Shown here piece by piece: positions 59,641-64,000 of a DNA stretch of 64,000 nt (position 1 is the first letter of the stretch; each line of letters opens with the position of its first letter). A program made the position numbers and the translations under genes. Below the pieces are notes generated by a model. The model saw nothing but the letters and a program-made list of their open reading frames with translations, was not told where the DNA came from and searched no databases. The stretch lies in contig JAFQHI010000026.1 in the NCBI GenBank assembly GCA_017398045.1, forward strand, positions 163,513 through 227,512. The letters run 5' to 3'. This DNA comes from Alistipes sp. (GTDB lineage: Bacteria; Bacteroidota; Bacteroidia; Bacteroidales; Rikenellaceae).

Positions 59641-60942
59641 TTACAGCTCCAGGGCCTGCTTGATTTCCTCAATCATATCGAGTTTCTCCCAGCCGAAGAA
59701 CTCCACCTCGCGCTCGACCTCGTGGCCGTTTTCGAAGAAGGTCACGGCCTTCGTATAGGGGCGGTTTCCGAAGTGGCCATACGATGCCGTGGCCTCGAAA
59801 ATCGGGTTCTTCAAACCGAAGCGACGCACGATGGCGGCCGGCTTCAGGTCGAAGAGCGTAGCAATGCGGCGGGCAATCTCGCCATCCGAGAGGTGCTGCA
59901 ACTTGGCACTCTTCGTGCCGTGCGTATCGACAAAGACCGACAACGGCTCGGCAATACCGATGGCATACGAAAGCTCCACCAGCACCTCATCCGCAACACC
60001 GGCAGCCACCATATTCTTGGCAATGTGGCGGGCTGCATAGGCGGCCGAGCGGTCCACCTTCGAGGAGTCCTTACCCGAGAAGGCACCACCACCATGCGCA
60101 CCGCGACCACCGTAGGTATCGACAATAATCTTGCGACCCGTGAGGCCCGTATCTCCGTGCGGGCCGCCAATGACGAACTTACCCGTGGGGTTGACATGGA
60201 GGATATACTCCTCGCCAATCAGCTCCGCGAGTTTGTCGTTGGCACGCTCCAGACGTGCCTTCACGCGCGGAATCAGAATCGTGCGCACATCCTCGCGAAT
60301 CTGCTCCTGCATCTGCTTCTCGGCCTCCTTCTCCGTGAGCGTGGCACTCGGCAGAATAAACTCGTCGTGCTGGGTCGAAACCACAATCGTATGGACGCGG
60401 AGCGGCTTACGCGTTGCCTCATCGTACTCGATGGTCACCTGCGACTTCGAGTCGGGGCGCAGGTAGGTCATCACCTCGCCCTCGCGGCGGATGTCGGCCA
60501 GCTCCTTCAAAATCACGTGCGAAAGAATCAGCGTCGCAGGCATCAGCTCGCGCGTCTCGTTGCAGGCATAGCCGAACATGATACCCTGGTCACCGGCACC
60601 CTGCTCCTCCTCCTTCTCGCGGGCAACGCCCTGATTGATATCGGGCGACTGCTCATGAATGGCCGAGAGAATACCGCACGAGTTGCAGTCGAACTGATAC
60701 TCGCTCTTCGTGTATCCAATCTTCTGAATCACACGGCGTGCTACGCCCTGCACATCGACATAGGCCTCCGAGCGCACCTCACCCGCAACGACTACCAAAC
60801 CGGTCGTGCAGAGGGTTTCGCAAGCCACCTTCGAGGCGGCATCGTGGCGCAAAAATTCGTCGAGAATGGCATCGGAAATCTGGTCCGAAACCTTATCGGG
60901 ATGTCCTTCCGAAACGGACTCCGAGGTAAATAAAAAACCCAT
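59641..60942 (-). CDS. metK: S-adenosylmethionine synthetase
   Basis: Makes SAM from methionine and ATP. The 433-residue protein starts [20 protein letters not shown] (the GHPDK ATP motif), has the active-site flexible loop ([20 protein letters not shown]), the [20 protein letters not shown] block and the P-loop-like [20 protein letters not shown]. The length is a little above the typical 390 because of insertions around residues 110-125 and 190-215. A well-formed promoter at 61066 gives a leader of about 115 nt, and a 14-bp inverted repeat brackets that promoter. Confidence 0.97.
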   Translation of the reverse strand: MGFLFTSESVSEGHPDKVSDQISDAILDEFLRHDAASKVACETLCTTGLVVVAGEVRSEAYVDVQGVARRVIQKIGYTKSEYQFDCNSCGILSAIHEQSPDINQGVAREKEEEQGAGDQGIMFGYACNETRELMPATLILSHVILKELADIRREGEVMTYLRPDSKSQVTIEYDEATRKPLRVHTIVVSTQHDEFILPSATLTEKEAEKQMQEQIREDVRTILIPRVKARLERANDKLAELIGEEYILHVNPTGKFVIGGPHGDTGLTGRKIIVDTYGGRGAHGGGAFSGKDSSKVDRSAAYAARHIAKNMVAAGVADEVLVELSYAIGIAEPLSVFVDTHGTKSAKLQHLSDGEIARRIATLFDLKPAAIVRRFGLKNPIFEATASYGHFGNRPYTKAVTFFENGHEVEREVEFFGWEKLDMIEEIKQALEL

Positions 60943-61065
60943 ATATACGTTTTTAATAATGAACAGTATAAATGGGAAAGAAAAAGGCTGTTTGGATAAA
61001 AAAGTGCTGTTTTAGCGATTTTTTATTGTGGTTGCAAGCAGTCCAAATCTTTCCACATCGAGGGG

Positions 61066-61096
61066 CAAAATTACGGTAAATTCCCATATTTACAAA
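61066..61096 (-). promoter_or_regulatory. Promoter of metK
   Basis: On the minus strand TTTG, 19 bases, TAATTTTG. Arms of a perfect 14-bp inverted repeat, CACATCGAGGGGCA (61054-61067) and TGCCCCTCGATGTG (61128-61141), lie on both sides; the first overlaps the end of the -7 element. Confidence 0.82.
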
Positions 61097-61136
61097 ATTT
61101 CACCCTATTTTTTATTTATAGCGTGAATGCCCCTCG

Positions 61137-61330
61137 ATGTGAAAGAGCATTCCAGACCACCCCCTAAATCCCCCTCCCCAGGAGGGGGACTTGCGGTGAG
61201 GTACGCTAATTTATGGGATTTGCAAAATTTACAGACAAATCTTTATTAAATGGCAGCGCGCACTCCAATGTGAAAGAGTATTCCAGACCACCCCCTAAAT
61301 CCCCGCTCCCCAGGAGCGGGACTTGCGGTG
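61137..61330. repeat. Two 63-bp direct repeats with a covarying hairpin
   Basis: Copies at 61137-61199 and 61268-61330 share ATGTGAAAGAG and ATTCCAGACCACCCCCTAAA. Each contains a hairpin that differs by a paired change: CCCCCTCC...GGAGGGGG in the first, CCCGCTCC...GGAGCGGG in the second. A purine/pyrimidine-rich box CTTGCGGTG follows each. The gap 61199-61430 otherwise shows no gene. Confidence 0.88.
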
Positions 61331-61430
61331 GGAGGGGGATTCGCAGTGAGAAGCAAAATAAAAGAGCAATTCCTGGTTGTGCAACCATAGACCGCACAAC
61401 CAGGAATCGTCTCTTCACACCGAGGGTTCT

Positions 61431-64000
61431 CTAAAAGGCCTTCTCCTCAATGATTGAAGCATACGAGGACCAATAAGTGGTCGTCGTGTAGCTTTCAAGG
61501 CTACCCGTAGGTACATAAACTTTCAGGTCGGCAGCCGTGTTGCTAAATACCCAACCCGTTGGCATTCTGGGAGCCGTGACAGGAAGGCAATTTACCACTC
61601 GCAGGCTCGTGCAACCGTTAAAACACGATTGATTCAGGGTTGTCACCGCAGCCGGAATCGTAATCTCCTCCAAGGCGGTGCAGTTTTGGAAGAGATAGGT
61701 GGGTACTGAATAGAGTCCTTCGGGCAGCACCACCTCCGTCAAGGCCGAGCAAGAGGCGAATACACCACTATTCAGGCCGTGGTTAGTAGCACTCTTGACA
61801 ATCGACGAGGGGATAATCACCTTCGTCAGCGCGGTACATTTCTCGAAGGCGTTCACTCCCAAATCAGTAATACCTTCGGGCAGGCCGATGGCTGTGAGTG
61901 CCGAACAGTTGCGGAATGCATAACTACCCACCTTCTTCAATCCGTCGGGAAGCGTCACGCTTTGCAACGAAGCGCAAGACTCAAAACAATAGTAGGGAAG
62001 TTCGCTTACCGAGGCGGGAATCACAATTGAAGTAAGCCCCGATTTTGTAAAGGCATAGTTATTGATCGTGGTGAGCGAGGCGGGCAGGGTGATTTGTTGC
62101 AAGGCCGTACATCCGGAGAAGATAGATAAGCCAAGCGTTGTAACACCCTCCGTAAGATGCACCTGCGTAAGCGATGTGCAATTATAGAAGAAGTTATTCG
62201 GCACGATGGCCATCGACGAAGGGATGGTGGTGGTTTCAAGCTCCGTGCAAGACTCAAACATATTGGCGGCAGACGATACACTGCTAAAAGCCAGTCCCTC
62301 GCTAAACTCAACCTCTTTCAAAGCCGAACATCCGGAGAAGGCATACGCTCCGCTTTTCAGCGACTTGGGAAGGGTAATCTGCTCCAAAGCAGTACAACCC
62401 TTAAACATATAATTGCCCAACAGGGTCAGCCCCTCGCTCAAGGTCACATTTTTCAGGCTCGTACAACCCTCGAACACATAACCACTGATGGTGGTAAGCG
62501 AAGCCGGAATTACGATGTCGGTCAAGGCCTTGCAGTTATTGAAAGCTTTGGTGTCAATCTTCTTGACCGAGGCAGGAATGGTTACATCGGTCAGCATCGG
62601 ACAATTCTGGAAGAGATAACTGGACAAGGTCTCCACGCCCTCCTCAATCACCGCCTTTTGCAGTTTGTCACATCCGTAGAAAAGGCTGGAACCAAGCGAA
62701 GTAACCGAAGCGGGAATCGTCACCTCGGTAAAGGCGTCGCAATCGTCAAAGGCATAATTACCGAGGCTTTCCAAGGCCTCCGGGAAGGTTAGATTGGGTA
62801 AAAGCCTACAATCGGCAAAGCCACTCTGACCAATCGACTTGAGCGAGGCGGGCAACTCTATTTCGCTCAATTTCGAGCAGCTCTGAAAAGCATTATCGCC
62901 AATGGCCGTCGTCTGCTCCGACAACACGACACGCTCCAACAACGAGCAACCATAGCACACATAGCTCGGAAGGCTCGTAATGGCAGCGGGGAAGGTTATC
63001 TCCACCAAATCGTCGCATCGGTAGAAGGCGCGCTCCCCGATGGTCTGCAACTCCTCGGGCAAGGTGATGGCATCCAATTCATAGCAGTTATCGAATGCAT
63101 TGTTGCCAATCGAAAGGAGCGATTCAGGCAGGACGATGGATGTCAAGCCGTAGCCATACTGGAATGCTCTGTTGCCTATCGCAGTCACGGTGGCAGGCAG
63201 AGTCATCGAGGTCAGTTCGGAACGCGAGCGGAAGGCATCGTCGCCCAGCATCGTCAGGGGGCGGTCGAAGAGCATCACACCGCGGTCAGCCTCCACATCG
63301 TACTCATTCGAGAGCAACACCGCCTCGCCGAAAGGTGCGGTAGCACTGGTGTTGGGTTCCAACACCTTTTTATTATTGGTCGTGTAGTAGATGACCGTCG
63401 TGGCGGGGGTCGTGTAGTCGACCTTGAGCGTAGCCATGGGCGAAATCTCGTTGCGTACCACCGAGAGGCTGTTGCGCGTACCCTTCGTAAAGAGGTTGCC
63501 CTCCGTATCGGTCAACAGAATCGTGATACCATCCGTAAACTCGACAGCAGGCAACACCACCCAGAAGATGGTCGGGTTCTCCTTGTCGGTGGAGAGTGTA
63601 ACACCCTCACCACACGCCACGCTGACAGCGGTCGTGGCCTCCTCGGCCATTGTTACGACGGGAGCCTCGTCATAGGCAATCGTTGCCGTAGCCGCACCGG
63701 CAATCTTTTCGTTGTTGTTACCACGCACGGTCACGGTACGCACCACGACACCCTCCACCTCGGCATAGAGCTTGAGTTTGAGGTAGCCACCCGCATTACG
63801 GAAACGGAGTGACGTATCCTCCACGTTTTCGCTCACGGCCAACATCGTGTTGGCGGTTACACCGAAGCTGTTCTCGCGGTAATGTTGCAGGGCGGGCATT
63901 TCGAACGTGAAGAGTCCCTCGCTCGAAATGGTCGCCATGCCGTCGTAGGGATAGAGGCCGTAGATGGCATTCAGCGGCTGGCCGTTGTAATCCTCCAACT
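61431..64000 (-). CDS. BspA-like leucine-rich repeat surface protein, N-terminally truncated by the window
   Basis: At least 855 residues, continuing beyond the window end. The visible N-terminal 220 residues (YGLYPYDGMATISSEGLFTF, LRFRNAGGYLKLKLYA, VTVRGNNNEKIAG) look like the fimbrillin-type beta domain that precedes the repeats in Bacteroidetes proteins. From about residue 240 some 25 LRR_5 units follow, such as NRAFQYGYGLTSIVLPESLL, NAFDNCYELDAITLPEELQT and YVFEGCTSLKNVTLSEGLTL. The C terminus reads GSLESYTTTTYWSSYASIIE, the short tail found after BspA repeats. It is related to the 49700 lipoprotein but much longer. Adhesion is inferred from the family only. Confidence 0.9.
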   Translation of the reverse strand, partial: LEDYNGQPLNAIYGLYPYDGMATISSEGLFTFEMPALQHYRENSFGVTANTMLAVSENVEDTSLRFRNAGGYLKLKLYAEVEGVVVRTVTVRGNNNEKIAGAATATIAYDEAPVVTMAEEATTAVSVACGEGVTLSTDKENPTIFWVVLPAVEFTDGITILLTDTEGNLFTKGTRNSLSVVRNEISPMATLKVDYTTPATTVIYYTTNNKKVLEPNTSATAPFGEAVLLSNEYDVEADRGVMLFDRPLTMLGDDAFRSRSELTSMTLPATVTAIGNRAFQYGYGLTSIVLPESLLSIGNNAFDNCYELDAITLPEELQTIGERAFYRCDDLVEITFPAAITSLPSYVCYGCSLLERVVLSEQTTAIGDNAFQSCSKLSEIELPASLKSIGQSGFADCRLLPNLTFPEALESLGNYAFDDCDAFTEVTIPASVTSLGSSLFYGCDKLQKAVIEEGVETLSSYLFQNCPMLTDVTIPASVKKIDTKAFNNCKALTDIVIPASLTTISGYVFEGCTSLKNVTLSEGLTLLGNYMFKGCTALEQITLPKSLKSGAYAFSGCSALKEVEFSEGLAFSSVSSAANMFESCTELETTTIPSSMAIVPNNFFYNCTSLTQVHLTEGVTTLGLSIFSGCTALQQITLPASLTTINNYAFTKSGLTSIVIPASVSELPYYCFESCASLQSVTLPDGLKKVGSYAFRNCSALTAIGLPEGITDLGVNAFEKCTALTKVIIPSSIVKSATNHGLNSGVFASCSALTEVVLPEGLYSVPTYLFQNCTALEEITIPAAVTTLNQSCFNGCTSLRVVNCLPVTAPRMPTGWVFSNTAADLKVYVPTGSLESYTTTTYWSSYASIIEEKAF

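Noticed and set aside
60943..61065. SAM riboswitch in the metK leader
   Set aside because: I could not find the conserved core of any SAM riboswitch class in the 115-nt leader; a covariance-model search would be decisive.

Overview
The window is a chromosomal stretch from a member of the Bacteroidales, most likely a Rikenellaceae/Alistipes-type organism (the genus is inference). Grounds: moderately high GC; many promoters of the Bacteroidetes form TTTG/TTG-N19-21-TAnnTTTG; almost no Shine-Dalgarno sequences; SusE/F-like, fimbrillin-like and BspA-type surface lipoproteins; a DUF2723 membrane protein; a FucP-type permease; an eukaryote-like ProS; a small ECF sigma factor. No phage, conjugative element, CRISPR array or intact insertion sequence was seen.

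Layout. 1-2.7 kb: end of rpoC, L-serine ammonia-lyase (-), tRNA-Arg(CCT). 2.8-6.9 kb: a leftward HU / aminotransferase / GH3 glycosidase operon. 6.9-7.5 kb: a repeat- and hairpin-rich gap ending in tRNA-Ser(CGA). 7.8-14.6 kb: lipoprotein, FadL-like barrel, ProS, SGNH hydrolase, ECF sigma factor and a 47-aa acidic ORF. 14.6-18.3 kb: word-repeat DNA, a large surface lipoprotein preceded by a 43-aa peptide gene, and queG. 18.5-23.5 kb: two AMP-forming acyl-CoA ligases and a beta-barrel protein with a long structured leader. 23.7-28.6 kb: prfB / cytidylate-kinase-like / MATE operon and cysS. 28.7-35.2 kb: DUF2723 protein, a small membrane protein overlapping an HTH regulator, a zinc-ribbon protein with a second structured leader, then a radical SAM-SPASM enzyme followed by a 46-aa Cys-rich peptide gene. 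35.3-39.4 kb: ClC channel, trpS, OxyR. 39.5-46.4 kb: one rightward seven-gene operon rsfS-ftsH-cdsA-psd-AI-2E-type permease-riboflavin kinase-ahcY. 46.5-49.6 kb: sugar permease, rhamnose-mutarotase-like and UroD-like genes (-). 49.7-57.5 kb: BspA-like lipoprotein, NhaC antiporter, nucleoside deaminase, dusB, argS, DUF1573, yajC, TSCPD protein. 57.5-64 kb: HsdR_N-type protein, an active-site-degenerate GH2 protein, tRNA-Lys(CTT), metK and a window-truncated BspA-like protein.

Functions that belong together: five aminoacyl-tRNA synthetases (Pro, Cys, Trp, Arg and the prfB release factor nearby) plus three tRNAs; cdsA and psd for phosphatidylethanolamine synthesis; metK and ahcY for the SAM cycle.

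Most notable observations: (1) a minimal two-gene RiPP-like unit, a SPASM radical SAM enzyme plus a 46-aa peptide ending SIGCFGCGFGCSDTVGG; (2) two homologous structured 5' leaders of about 230 nt, with compensatory helices, ahead of two unrelated genes (22552 and 33233); (3) a family of three 108-124 bp palindromes that end just upstream of start codons; (4) widespread intergenic tracts built from short repeated words.
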